Assembly (NCBI GenBank): GCA_963739995.1
Contig: CAVUCH010000014.1
Span: 1-63,963, forward strand
From: CAVUCH01 sp963739995
GTDB lineage: Bacteria; Acidobacteriota; Vicinamibacteria; Vicinamibacterales; JAENWD01
Length of the DNA stretch: 63,963 bases
Direction of reading: 5' to 3'
Below are positions 35,676 through 45,496 of this stretch, one piece after another. A model generated the notes under the pieces. The model was not told where the DNA came from, searched no databases, and saw only the letters and a list, made by a program, of their open reading frames with translations. The position numbers were made by a program, and so were the translations under genes. Positions within the stretch are counted from its first letter, which is position 1. Every line of letters starts with the position of its first letter.

Positions 35676-36914
35676 ATGGTTCCAGTCGAAGGCGCCCGCG
35701 AGGTGCCGGCGATTGCTACGGCGCTGCGCACCCTCCGTAGATTGGTGCCCGACTTCCGCGGCCTCCCGCCACCGTTCTGGGTGCTCTTCTTCGGCACACT
35801 CGTCAACCGTGTGGGCGGGTTCGTGATTGTCTTTCTCGCCATCTATCTCACCGAGGTGCGGGGTCTCAACGCCGCTCAGGCTGGAGCGGTGATCTCCGCG
35901 TATGGCGTTGGCTCGATGGGGGGCGGCGCGTTCGGGGGCGCGGTATCGGATCGCGCCGGCCGCCGGCCCGTACTCACCGTGTCGCTGATCGGCGGCGGGG
36001 CGAGCATGCTGCTGCTCGGCCTCCTGACGACAAGGCCGGCGATGACCGCCACCGCGCTGCTCACGGGACTCCTGTACGAAATGTATCGGCCGGTGGTATC
36101 CGCAACGATCGCAGACGTCGTGGCTGTCGAGGATCGGCCGCGCGCGTACGGGTTGATCTATTGGGCCGTGAATCTCGGCGCGTCCATTGCGCCCATTCTG
36201 GGAGGCCTCATTGCGGCGAGCAGTTATCGAGCGTTGTTCGTTGCGGACGCCGCAACTACGGCGCTGTACGGCGTGATCGTGCTGGCTGCCCTGCCGGAAA
36301 CGCGGCCCGCCGCACACGCCCGGCCGGACGGTGCGCCTGGGGCCGCCCGGGCCATCTTCGGCGACCCGTTCTTGCTCGCGGTGTGCGGCCTCACGTTCGC
36401 CTTCTCGATTGTGTTCTTTCAGTCGTTTGTCGGACTCCCGATCGACGTGCGCGCGCATGGCCTGTCGGCGGTGGCCTTCGGCACGCTCATTGCGATTAAT
36501 GGCCTTCTCATCGTGTTTCTGCAGCCTGTCGCCGGAGAGCTCACGCGGTATCGTTCGCGCCCCTTGACGCTCGCGGCTGCGTCGCTGCTGCTGGGCACGG
36601 GTCTCGGGATGAACGCGTGGATCGGATCGTTCGGCGGCTATGCTGTCTCCGTCACGATCTGGACGCTTGGTGAGATCCTGTTCGCACCGGCTTCCCAGGC
36701 GCTCGTCGCCGATTTGGCGCCGACGCATCTTCGCGGCGCATACCAGGGGGCCTTTGCGCTCGCATTTACCGCTGCCTTCGCCGCCGCCCCTGCGCTCGGG
36801 GGTTACATCCTTGCACACGCTGGCGCACGGTGGCTCTGGTTGGGCTGTTTTGTGACAAGCACGCTCGTGGCGGCGGGGTTCTGGTCTTTAGCAGCCCGTG
36901 GTGGCGCGGGATAA
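35676..36914 (+). CDS. MFS transporter, drug-efflux type
   Basis: The 412-residue protein has twelve predicted helices and the MFS loop-2/3 motif GAVSDRAGRRPVL (about residues 88-100). It resembles the MdtH/YajR group of proton-coupled exporters. The reading frame is intact although it is boxed in by the IS3 remnant (which ends about 65 bases upstream) and the group II intron downstream, so it may have arrived with mobile DNA. The first 60 bases upstream are A/G-rich and stand out from the surrounding composition. The substrate is unknown. Confidence 0.87.
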   Translation: MVPVEGAREVPAIATALRTLRRLVPDFRGLPPPFWVLFFGTLVNRVGGFVIVFLAIYLTEVRGLNAAQAGAVISAYGVGSMGGGAFGGAVSDRAGRRPVLTVSLIGGGASMLLLGLLTTRPAMTATALLTGLLYEMYRPVVSATIADVVAVEDRPRAYGLIYWAVNLGASIAPILGGLIAASSYRALFVADAATTALYGVIVLAALPETRPAAHARPDGAPGAARAIFGDPFLLAVCGLTFAFSIVFFQSFVGLPIDVRAHGLSAVAFGTLIAINGLLIVFLQPVAGELTRYRSRPLTLAAASLLLGTGLGMNAWIGSFGGYAVSVTIWTLGEILFAPASQALVADLAPTHLRGAYQGAFALAFTAAFAAAPALGGYILAHAGARWLWLGCFVTSTLVAAGFWSLAARGGAG

Positions 36915-37303
36915 ACCGGCGTGGAGTCGTGAATGCAAGAGTCATACAGGAAAGGAGTAGCGACCCATCCTGACCCCGAGTCATGCATGGCCGCCGCAAG
37001 GCGACCATCGAAGCGTTGACAGGGGCCCCTGCAGGCAGGGCATTGAGCTGCGAAATAATCGCATCCGGAGTGCCGACGCCGTACCACGAGGCGGAAGGCG
37101 ACATCGCACAAGGCGTCAGCGCAAGCCTTGAGCGGACTCTGCGCAGTCTGAGACCCCAGGCATGTAGGGAAACTCCACGCACGAGAACCGGGAGGCCCCA
37201 TCGACGCCCGCTGGCGATCATCCGGCGGGCCGGCGGGAGAAGGGCATGAGCCCGAAGTCCAGCGCGCACGTTGATGGGGAGTCGGACGGCCGCATAGTAC
37301 CCG

Positions 37304-38743
37304 ATGAAGGGCGCGAACAACGACGGGCACCCGTCGGCGGAGCGCTCGGAGGGAAGGCGACCGACCAAGGAGAACGCCGAGCAGCCGACCCCGCCCCGGA
37401 CACAGAGCCGGACCCGCGAGTCGAGCGGTCTGACCGGCGTGCGCGAAGTGGCACGAAAGGAGAAGCGAACACGGTTCACCGCGCTGCTGCACCATGTCAG
37501 CGCCGAACGCCTGCGAGCCAGCTTCTACGCGCTGAAGCGGGAAGCGGCACCGGGGGTGGACGGCATGACGTGGCGCGAGTATGAGACGGGCTTGCTGGGG
37601 CGCGTGGACGACCTCCACCGCCGTGTGCATGCAGGCACGTATCGAGCGCAGCCGTCTAAGAGAGCCTACATCCCGAAGGCCGACGGGCGACAGCGTCCCT
37701 TGGGCATCGCCGCTCTCGAAGACAAAGTTGTCCAGCATGCCGTCGGGGCCGTTCTCGCGATGATCTACGAGACGGACTTCCTGGGGTTCTCCTATGGGTT
37801 CCGACCGGGGCGCAGTCAGCACGACGCGCTGGATGCGCTGTGGGTGGGACTCATGCGGAAAAAGGTGAACTGGGTGCTCGACGCCGACATCCGTGCGTTC
37901 TTCGACACGATGGACCACGGATGGATGATACGGTTCCTCGAGCACCGGATCGGCGACCGACGGATTCATCGCCTGATACGCAAGTGGTTGAGGGCGGGAG
38001 TCTCGGAGGACGGGACCTGGGCGAAGACGGAGGTGGGGACGCCGCAGGGCGCGGTCATTTCGCCGCTCCTCGCGAACGTGTACCTGCACTACGTGTTCGA
38101 CCTCTGGGTCCGACGCTGGCGGCGTCACTCGGCCACGGGCGACATGATCGTCGTTCGCTATGCCGATGACATCGTCCTGGGTTTCGAGCATCGGGGAGAC
38201 GCAGAGCGGTTCCTGCACGAATGGCAGGACCGCATGCGGTCGTTCGGGCTGGAACTCCACCCGGACAAGACGCGCCTGATTGAGTTTGGGCGCCACGCAG
38301 CCGAGCAACGCACGCAGCGAGGCGAGGGCAAGCCGGACACGTTCGACTTCCTGGGGTTCACGCATATCTGCGGAATCACACGGAAAACCGGCCGGTTCAT
38401 CGTCAAGCGCCAGACGATCCGCAAACGCCTGACGGCCAAACTCCAGGCGCTGAAGGCGGAGCTGCGGCACCGGTGGCACGTGCCAGTCCCCCACCTCGGG
38501 CAATGGTTGCGCTCGGTGGTGGCCGGCTGGTTCAACTACCACGCGGTGCCGGGCAACATGGACAGTCTGAACGCGTTCCGCAGCCAGGTGCTCCGACTCT
38601 GGTTTCGCGCGCTGCGGCGCCGAAGCCAGCGTCGGCCGATGACCTGGGCTCGGTTCCTGTGGCTCGTTCGCCGCTGGCTTCCCAGCGCCCGTATCCTGCA
38701 TCCGCACCCGAACGTGCGCTTCGACGCCACCCATCCAAGGTAG
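37304..38743 (+). CDS. ltrA: Group II intron reverse transcriptase/maturase
   Basis: The 479-residue protein has the RT blocks APGVDGMTW, YIPKADGRQRPLGI, FSYGFRPGRSQHDAL, VLDADIRAFFDTMDH, GTPQGAVISPLLAN, and the catalytic YADD at 286-289. The maturase domain X follows (about 380-460). I see no HNH endonuclease domain after it, so mobility would rely on nicking-independent integration. It lies in intron domain IV and stops directly before domain V. The start may be a later codon, since the first 40 residues are low-complexity. Confidence 0.93.
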   Translation: MKGANNDGHPSAERSEGRRPTKENAEQPTPPRTQSRTRESSGLTGVREVARKEKRTRFTALLHHVSAERLRASFYALKREAAPGVDGMTWREYETGLLGRVDDLHRRVHAGTYRAQPSKRAYIPKADGRQRPLGIAALEDKVVQHAVGAVLAMIYETDFLGFSYGFRPGRSQHDALDALWVGLMRKKVNWVLDADIRAFFDTMDHGWMIRFLEHRIGDRRIHRLIRKWLRAGVSEDGTWAKTEVGTPQGAVISPLLANVYLHYVFDLWVRRWRRHSATGDMIVVRYADDIVLGFEHRGDAERFLHEWQDRMRSFGLELHPDKTRLIEFGRHAAEQRTQRGEGKPDTFDFLGFTHICGITRKTGRFIVKRQTIRKRLTAKLQALKAELRHRWHVPVPHLGQWLRSVVAGWFNYHAVPGNMDSLNAFRSQVLRLWFRALRRRSQRRPMTWARFLWLVRRWLPSARILHPHPNVRFDATHPR

Positions 38744-38776
38744 GAGCCGTATGCAGCAATACTGCCCGTACGGATC
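38744..38776 (+). ncRNA. Group II intron domain V
   Basis: The 33-base hairpin begins GAGCCGTAT and ends GTACGGATC: a nine-pair lower stem, a two-base bulge (CC) and an upper GCAG/CTGC stem with the loop CAATA. The catalytic AGC triad is in place. The loop is not the usual GNRA tetraloop, and the base opposite the triad G is A where U is usual. Confidence 0.8.
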
Positions 38777-39000
38777 TGTGCGGGGGCGAGGGGTAACCCT
38801 CGTCTCGGACGAAAGCAGTTCTCGCGGGCACTGACGAGTAGGCGCCGCGAGCGGCGATCGAGTTATCGAGTGCGCTCGATCGGCGACCGGGCGCCCCGCG
38901 GCAGATCTTGCGTGGCCCCACATCGACGCCTGCTTCGCCGGCGCCGTCGTTTGCCCATCGCCATGCGGCTGACGCGTCGAATACCTCCCGTGCCGACGGC

Positions 39001-41436
39001 CTACTCGGCCCTGAGCGCAACGATCGGATCGACGGCGGCTGCCCGGCGGGCCGGCAGATAGCCGGCGCCGAGCGTGGCGGTCGCCAGCAGCGCGGCCAGA
39101 CCGGCAACGATTCTCGTGTCGCTCGAGGCCGCGCCGACCATGGCTGCTTCCATCAGGCGCCCCAGGGCGAGCGACAGCAGGACGCCCAGTCCTGCCCCCA
39201 AAGCCGTTACCCGTACCGCTTGGCCGACCGCCAACCGGAGCACGTCGCGCGCGCTCGCACCCAACGCCATCCTCACGCCGATCTCGTGCGTCTGCAAGGT
39301 GACGATATACGACATGACGCCGTAGATGCCCGCCAGCGCGAGCACGAGGGCGAGCAGGCCGAATGCGGCCATGATCCCGGCGACGTAATGCAGTCCGAGC
39401 GTCCTCTCCGCGAGCGCCTCCCGCATCGTCATCACATCGAAGATCGCCTGGTCGGGATCGATGGCATGGAGCGCCAGTCGGGCGGATTGCGCCAGCGTTG
39501 TGCCATCCCCTGCCGTCCGCACCAGAAGCGACATCTCGCCCGTCGGTGCCTGGGAAAACGGACGGTAGGCCGTCGGGTAATTGCGTCGGGCGAACCAGTC
39601 GTGAATGTGGTCTCCGGCGACACCGACCACCACCAGCCAGTCACTGGTCCCCATCTTCATGCGGCGGCCGATCGGGTTGGCGGTTCCCCAGTACTTGCGT
39701 GCCAGCGAACGACTGACGATCACGACCGGCTGCCCGTCCTCGCTGTCGCGCGCGTCGAAGGGGCGGCCCTCCACGATCGGAATGCGGATCGTATCGAAGA
39801 ACGTCGGCATGGCCGCGCGATAGTCGACGGTCGGTCGGTCTGCAGGATCGCGGGTCGGCGCTCCCTCGATCTCGATCGGGCGTGCGCTGTTGCTGGCCCT
39901 CGCTGGCATGATGTTCACGGCGGCCGCGGTTTCGACGCCAGGAAGCGCGCGAAGCCGTTCGACCGCGCTGGCGGCAAACCGGTGCCGCGACGCGTCGTCG
40001 GGGTATTCCGATTCTGGCAACACCAGCTGCATCGAGAGCACGCCGGCAGGGTCGTAGCCCTGGGGCCCATGCAGGAATCGATGGACGCTCAGGGCGCTCA
40101 ACGCTGACGCAACCAGCAGCGGCAGCGTCAGCGCGATTTCCGCGACGACCAGACCACGGCGGAATCGCACTCGCCCCGCGCCAGCGGTGGCACCACGGCT
40201 GCCGTCCTTGAGCGAATCGGCGAGTCGCGGCCGCGAGGCCTGGACGGCGGGCACGAGGCCGAAGATCGCAGCTGTGACGAGCGCCAGCCCAATCGTAAAC
40301 ACCACGAGCCGCCCGTCGATGTCCATCGAATCCCAGCCCGACACGAACCGCGCGATCTTTGCGGGCATGTAACCGCGGACGATGCTGAGGCCCGCCCATG
40401 CGGTCGCAAGCCCGATCGGCACCGCGGCCACGGCGAGCAACACACTCTCCGTACCTATCACCCTTGTGATGCGCAGGCGGCTTGCGCCCATCGCGACACG
40501 CACCGCCATCTCCCGCTGGCGCTCCGCGTCGCGCGCCAGCAGCAGGCCCGCCACGTTTGCGCAGGCAATCAAGAGGACGAACCCTGCCGCCGCTTGCCAT
40601 AACGTGAGGATTGGGCCCAGGCCGATGTCGATCATCCCGCCGGCGAGCGTGTACACGCGAACGTGCAAGCCCTTGTTCGCGGCAGGGTGCTGCTTGGCGA
40701 GGCGCTCGCCGAACACGGTCATTTCGGCGCGCGCGTCGTCGAGTGTTCGGCCAGCGGCGAGCCGGCCGATCGCCGTGAGCGAGCGTGACACCCGTTCATC
40801 CGCCGCCTCCGGCGTGAAGGCGAGCGGCGCCCACACCTGGGCGCCCAGCGGGAACTCGAACCCTTCGGGCGCGATGCCAACGATGTCGTGGGCAACCCCG
40901 TCGATCTGAACGGCGCGTCCGATGATGGTTGGATCGCCACCAAACCGGCGCTGCCAGAGTCCGTGTCCGAGCACGACTCGCCGGTGCCGCCCAACCACCT
41001 CCTCCTCGGGAACGAACGTGCGACCCATCGCCGGGGTAATGCCGATCGCGGGGAAGAAGTCGCTGGAGACACGAAAGCCCTGCACCAGTTCAGGCTCGTC
41101 GCGACCGACGAGGTTCGCATCCCACCACTCGAACGCCGAGAGCCGCTCGATGGCGGCACTGTGTGCCTTGAGCTCGAGGAAGTTGGCCGGCGACACGGTC
41201 CCCTGCCGATCGAGGTCGCCCTGACGCGTGTGCGAGAGCAGCACGACGCGATCCACGTCTGGCAGGGTGAAGGGACGAAGCACGACCGCATCGATCATCG
41301 CGAAGATGGCGGCATTGGCGCCAAGGGCGAGCCCGAGCGTCAGCACGATGACCACGCTGAACCCGGGGCGCTTCGCCAGGGCGCGCCATGCATGGCGAAC
41401 GTCGGTGAGCATTGTGTGCACCCCGGCCCCCTTCAA
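39001..41436 (-). CDS. ADOP-family FtsX/MacB-type permease
   Basis: The 811-residue protein has the acidobacterial duplicated orphan permease plan. An N-terminal helix (DVRHAWRALAKRPGFSVVIVL) and a periplasmic MacB-PCD domain come first. An FtsX domain follows (about 285-400), then a second MacB-PCD plus FtsX half ending LPARRAAAVDPIVALRAE. No ATPase gene lies beside it, which is why such genes are called orphan. It may start at the ATG at 41436 or, more like its relatives, at 41412. It lacks the N-terminal prefix domain that the copy at 54417 has, and no PadR gene is attached. Confidence 0.92.
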   Translation of the reverse strand: MKGAGVHTMLTDVRHAWRALAKRPGFSVVIVLTLGLALGANAAIFAMIDAVVLRPFTLPDVDRVVLLSHTRQGDLDRQGTVSPANFLELKAHSAAIERLSAFEWWDANLVGRDEPELVQGFRVSSDFFPAIGITPAMGRTFVPEEEVVGRHRRVVLGHGLWQRRFGGDPTIIGRAVQIDGVAHDIVGIAPEGFEFPLGAQVWAPLAFTPEAADERVSRSLTAIGRLAAGRTLDDARAEMTVFGERLAKQHPAANKGLHVRVYTLAGGMIDIGLGPILTLWQAAAGFVLLIACANVAGLLLARDAERQREMAVRVAMGASRLRITRVIGTESVLLAVAAVPIGLATAWAGLSIVRGYMPAKIARFVSGWDSMDIDGRLVVFTIGLALVTAAIFGLVPAVQASRPRLADSLKDGSRGATAGAGRVRFRRGLVVAEIALTLPLLVASALSALSVHRFLHGPQGYDPAGVLSMQLVLPESEYPDDASRHRFAASAVERLRALPGVETAAAVNIMPARASNSARPIEIEGAPTRDPADRPTVDYRAAMPTFFDTIRIPIVEGRPFDARDSEDGQPVVIVSRSLARKYWGTANPIGRRMKMGTSDWLVVVGVAGDHIHDWFARRNYPTAYRPFSQAPTGEMSLLVRTAGDGTTLAQSARLALHAIDPDQAIFDVMTMREALAERTLGLHYVAGIMAAFGLLALVLALAGIYGVMSYIVTLQTHEIGVRMALGASARDVLRLAVGQAVRVTALGAGLGVLLSLALGRLMEAAMVGAASSDTRIVAGLAALLATATLGAGYLPARRAAAVDPIVALRAE

Positions 41437-41771
41437 CGGTCCAGCGCCTCGCGGAGTGAGACGATCATCACGGCATTACGGACCACATGCCTCGAGGTTC
41501 AGGCTGGCTCCGCACCCGGCCCTATTCGGGTGCCGTTCGACACAGGAAAGTGAATGGTCCGGGCAGGTGTGTCCAGTTCGTGGGCCCGTTTACGGCGCGA
41601 CTCCGGGGGAACGCGCGGTTTGAACTACCCGGCGCTTCGCCGAACTGACGAGACCACGCCTTAGGATGGGTAGACTACGGCGTCAATCGGGAGAACCTCC
41701 TGCGCTGCCCCCCGCGAGTATAATCGCCCACACTTGCCTTTACGTCCGGCATCACGTTCGACCCCTCTCAA
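41437..41771. other. Gap between divergent ADOP and AbgT genes
   Basis: No gene is visible. Both flanking genes start here, so it should carry their promoters, but I could not pick out a reliable pair of hexamers. Confidence 0.4.
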
Positions 41772-43349
41772 GTGACCCGATCTTTGTCAAGCGGCTCGAC
41801 TCTGCAGCCGGTGCAGGAGCGCAATCGCTTTCTGGATGGCGTAGAGCGGTTGGGCAACGCCCTGCCCGACCCGGTGCTGATCTTCGTCGGCTTGATCGCG
41901 CTCCTGATGGCGCTGTCTGCGGTCGGTGCCGCTGCTGACTGGTCGGCGGTCAATCCCGTCACCGGCGAGACACTGATCGTGAAGAGCCTGCTGTCGGAAC
42001 AGTCACTTCAGCTGCTCATTACCGAGATCCCGCGCACCTATGCGGCCTTCGCGCCGCTGGGCCTCGCGCTCACGATCATGCTGGGCGCGGGTGTGGCCGA
42101 TCGCAGCGGCCTGTTCATCGCGCTTGTACGGATTGGTCTCGGCGCCGTACCTGAGTGGGCGCTCGTCCCCGCGGTGATGGTGGCAGGCATGCTGACTTGC
42201 CATGCGTTCGATGCCGGCTACATTGTCTTTGTACCGCTGGCAGGTCTGATGTTCGCTGCTGCGGGTCGGCATCCTGTCCTGGGGCTCACGGTCGGCTTTG
42301 CTGGGGCCTGCGTCGGCCTCGCGGGGAATCTCCTGCCGGGCCAATACGACGTGCTGATTCTGAGCATCACCGAAACCGGTGCTCGGCTGATTCAGCCCGG
42401 CTGGACGATGAATCCGGTGGGCAACTGGTGGTTCAGCCTCGGAATCGCCGCCTTGTTCACCGGGCTGGGTTGGATCGTCACGGCCCGCGTTGTCGCTCCG
42501 CGACTCGGAGCCTGGCACGGTGAACGTCCGGCCGCGACCGAATGGCACTCCGCCAAGCTCACCACGGCGGAACGACGTGGCCTCCGGGCAGCAGGGCTGG
42601 CCGCGCTCTGTGTCATCGCATTGTTCGCCGCGCTGTCGCTCTACCCGGGCTTCACGCCACTGTACGACGAGGCCGCCGCACCGGGACAGCGCCTGACGCC
42701 GCTGTTTCGCGGTCTGATTCCCGGATTCTTTCTGCTCTTCCTCGCCACCGGCTGGGCGTACGGCGCGATTGCGGGCACGATCCGTTCCCATCGCGATGTC
42801 GTCGCGATGATGGCCAACGGCCTGGAAGGCATGCTGCCCTATCTGGTGCTCGTGTTCTTCGCCGCCCAGTTCGTGGCCATGTTCGGTTGGTCGAACCTGG
42901 GGCCGATCATCGCGATCGTCGGCGCGGACCAGCTGCGCGCCATGCATGCGCCGCCGGCGCTGCTGCTGCCGATGTTGACGACCATGTCGGCCTGGCTCGA
43001 CTTCCTGATCGCTTCGGGTTCGGCGAAGTGGACGGCGATGGCACCGGTGGCTGCGCCGATGATGATGCTGCTGGGCATCTCCCCTGAAATGACCACGGCG
43101 GCCTATCGGGTCGGCGACACCGTCACCAATCTGATCTCACCGCTCAATCCGTACTTTGTGCTGACGCTGACCTTCTGCCGGCGCTGGATTCCGGACTTCC
43201 GCCTGGGCTCGCTGCTCGCTCTGCTGCTGCCCCTGAGCATCGCGTTTTTCCTCGGGGGCGCCGCCCTGACCGCGATCTGGGTGGCGTTGGAAATCCCCGT
43301 CGGCCCTGGCGCGGCAGTGTCGTACGTACCGCCCGTGCCGGTGCGCTGA
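41772..43349 (+). CDS. AbgT-family transporter
   Basis: The 525-residue inner-membrane protein matches AbgT/MtrF carriers throughout: FLDGVERLGNALPDPVLIF at the start, CHAFDAGYIVFVPLAGLMF, FAGACVGLAGNLLPGQYD, and the helix-hairpin motif SAWLDFLIASGSAKWTAMAP near the end. Family members take up p-aminobenzoyl-glutamate or export sulfonamides. The start is GTG. It is not in an operon. Confidence 0.92.
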   Translation: MTRSLSSGSTLQPVQERNRFLDGVERLGNALPDPVLIFVGLIALLMALSAVGAAADWSAVNPVTGETLIVKSLLSEQSLQLLITEIPRTYAAFAPLGLALTIMLGAGVADRSGLFIALVRIGLGAVPEWALVPAVMVAGMLTCHAFDAGYIVFVPLAGLMFAAAGRHPVLGLTVGFAGACVGLAGNLLPGQYDVLILSITETGARLIQPGWTMNPVGNWWFSLGIAALFTGLGWIVTARVVAPRLGAWHGERPAATEWHSAKLTTAERRGLRAAGLAALCVIALFAALSLYPGFTPLYDEAAAPGQRLTPLFRGLIPGFFLLFLATGWAYGAIAGTIRSHRDVVAMMANGLEGMLPYLVLVFFAAQFVAMFGWSNLGPIIAIVGADQLRAMHAPPALLLPMLTTMSAWLDFLIASGSAKWTAMAPVAAPMMMLLGISPEMTTAAYRVGDTVTNLISPLNPYFVLTLTFCRRWIPDFRLGSLLALLLPLSIAFFLGGAALTAIWVALEIPVGPGAAVSYVPPVPVR

Positions 43350-43526
43350 ACAGGTCTGTCCCACGGTCGATCGACTCGGCTCAGGCTCGTGGCTTTCTCA
43401 ATCGTCCGTCATTTCGAGACCCGCGCCGATCACCGAAAACGTCGGCCGTGATCCAACGCCGGATCAATAGAGCGAGCGATGCGCTGAAGGTTCGTGCTAC
43501 CGGGTCCGCGATGTCTGCGGCTCACA

Positions 43527-44727
43527 TCATCGCCGCGGCCAGACACGGGCGTAGGCGTGAGCGACGAGCGGCGCCAGCACCACGGCTGCGACGAGGAATA
43601 TGGCCACCCGCAGCAGGACCACATCGACGATATGACGCAGGTCGTCGACGACGACGGCGCGCTCACCACGCAGGGCTTCCATCGACCCGGCCAACTCGCG
43701 GCGCACCTGGGCGATCGCCTCACGGCGCTCGGCGGTCGCCCACTCGAGCGTGGCCAGCCGCTGCGCCTCGAAATTGTGCAGCAGTTCGCTACGTTCCGCG
43801 GCAAACGCGCGGACGATCGCGCCGACCGCCTGTTCCCGCTCGACGGAAATGGCCTCCATCACCAGGGCTCGCTGCAAACTCATTTCGTCGAGGACGATCC
43901 GTCGCTCGTTCAGGACGAGGGGCAAAACGCCTTCGGCGGTTGAAGCGATGCGATCCGCTGCAGCGGCGCTCACGTGCAGGTCGCCCTGCATCGACGCCAC
44001 AGTCTCGGCAGGCAGCACGTCGGCGCGCATCAGGTCGACTTCTCCCCGAACCTGCCGCGGCAGATCGGCCAGGTAGATGCGCAGCCTGCTGGGAGAGGGT
44101 GATCGCCAGTTCCTCCATGGTGCCGACGGCCTCCAACGTGTCGCCGCCCGCACGGGACTGTTCAGCGAAGCGTGCAATCGGGGACTGGCGGACGAATGTG
44201 ATGTCATGGAGAGGATGTTCGGCGAGCCAGGGATCGATGAATTTGTGCTCGAACTCGGCTCTGGTTTCAGGAGACACGGCGATCGAACCGCCGATCTCCC
44301 GCATCTGGTCCACGAGTCGACGCGAAACTTCGACGGCTTCGGGTTGGAACGTGCCGAAGGCGCCTGCGCCCGCGCCGTCGCTAAAGAGCTGATCCATCTG
44401 GCGTGCGAAGATCCACGCGTCGACGAGGGCACCGATCGGCTCCAGCCGAAAGCACGCCTTTCGCATCTCGGGTATTGCGCGGATCCTCCAGAGCAAGGCG
44501 TTGCGCCGGACTGTCGAATCGGCAGCCCGCTGCTCGATCGCCGTGGACGCGAGATCGACTTCCGCGGCGAACGTGATCGAGTACTCGTGCATGCGCAACC
44601 GCAGCGCTTCCACGCGGAAGTCGGGCCGGATTTCGGGCCAGGGCTTCAGATCGGGCCGCGTGCCTTTCTTACCCACGCCGGCGCATGCCACAAGGGAGAA
44701 CAGGGCGAGGCATGCGGCCGTGCGCAT
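43527..44727 (-). pseudogene. Lipoprotein/coiled-coil membrane protein gene with one frameshift
   Basis: From the ATG at 44727 the frame encodes a lipoprotein signal (LALFSLVAC), then about 200 residues of helical sequence (FRVEALRLRMHEYSITFAA, GTMEELAITLSQQ). Near 44090 the sense sequence moves one frame over and continues LRIYLADLPRQVRGEVDLM, followed by long coiled coil (AVGAIVRAFAAERSELLHN) and a C-terminal membrane helix before the stop at 43527. Removing one G near 44090 would restore a protein of about 400 residues. I do not recognise the family. It could be real inactivation or an assembly indel. Confidence 0.7.
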
Positions 44728-45496
44728 CAACGCTACACGCCAGCTCGGCTGGCGACCGGGGTCGAGCTCTCGACCGACCCTGAGCGCTGGTCTCTTCGAC
44801 CAGGGGAGGCGTCTCATAGCTGCCGCACCATCGCGACCCGGAAGCTGTCGTCGGCCGACGGGATGTGATCCTTGTCGGAAGCCGAACTCTATGTGTTCGA
44901 ACCGGATTGCCCGTACTGCTGCTGGCATCCTGCACGTCCCTCTGACCTCCGCTCGATCGTCGGCCCACGGGATGTGACGCAGATCGCGAGATACGTGGGT
45001 CTGCCGACACGTCGAACGCGCGAGTATGACCGCTAGTGGTTGGAGACCCGCGGTGATCAGTCGCTTCCGCGGCGGGCGGCCGACCTTCACACGGCTACGG
45101 TCCTGGAGCGATTCGCAATTCTCATTCCATTAGGCGGAATCAGACGCGAGCAACGGGAGAAGCACCGCAGGTCCGGGCCGAGGACGCCCGGAATGCAATG
45201 GGCGATCAGGCATAGCGGGCGGTGTGTGCCATCCGCGGGTCTTGGATCAACCGCCAGCGTCAACCATCCCGACTACTCGCTCCTGGTCACGGCCTGCTTT
45301 GCCGAGGGACGAGCGCACGGGATTTCGGAGCGGCTCCGTCAAACCGGATGCGCGAAGGCCTCTCCGGAGCCGTGCAGACAAAAACAGGCATGATTCCGGG
45401 CCGCCAGCTGTGGCATACGACGTGCCTTGCGGTGATGCGGTCGCGGCTGTTGTATTATCGCTCACCGCGAAGGGTGCTTCCGGGAGGTCTTTGCGA
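44728..45496. other. Gap without a convincing gene
   Basis: Only short arginine-rich frames are present between the frameshifted lipoprotein gene and the sortase gene. Confidence 0.4.

Larger units (their letters stand above)
36930..38810 (+). mobile_element. Group II intron (5' end approximate)
   Basis: An intact intron reverse transcriptase gene is followed immediately by a domain V hairpin and a domain VI stem (GGGGCGAGGG, GTAA tetraloop, CCCTCGTCTC). The 3' end is probably the AC at 38810. The 300 bases before the ORF are structured and include the AACTCCACGCACGAGAACC and CATAGTACC segments seen before such ORFs. I could not find a convincing GUGYG 5' end, so the left border is a guess. 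The intron sits between genes. Confidence 0.75.

Noticed and set aside
36803..38923. A 706-codon minus-strand frame across the group II intron
   Set aside because: It lies opposite the reverse transcriptase with its YADD motif and structured intron RNA; no domain is recognisable in it.
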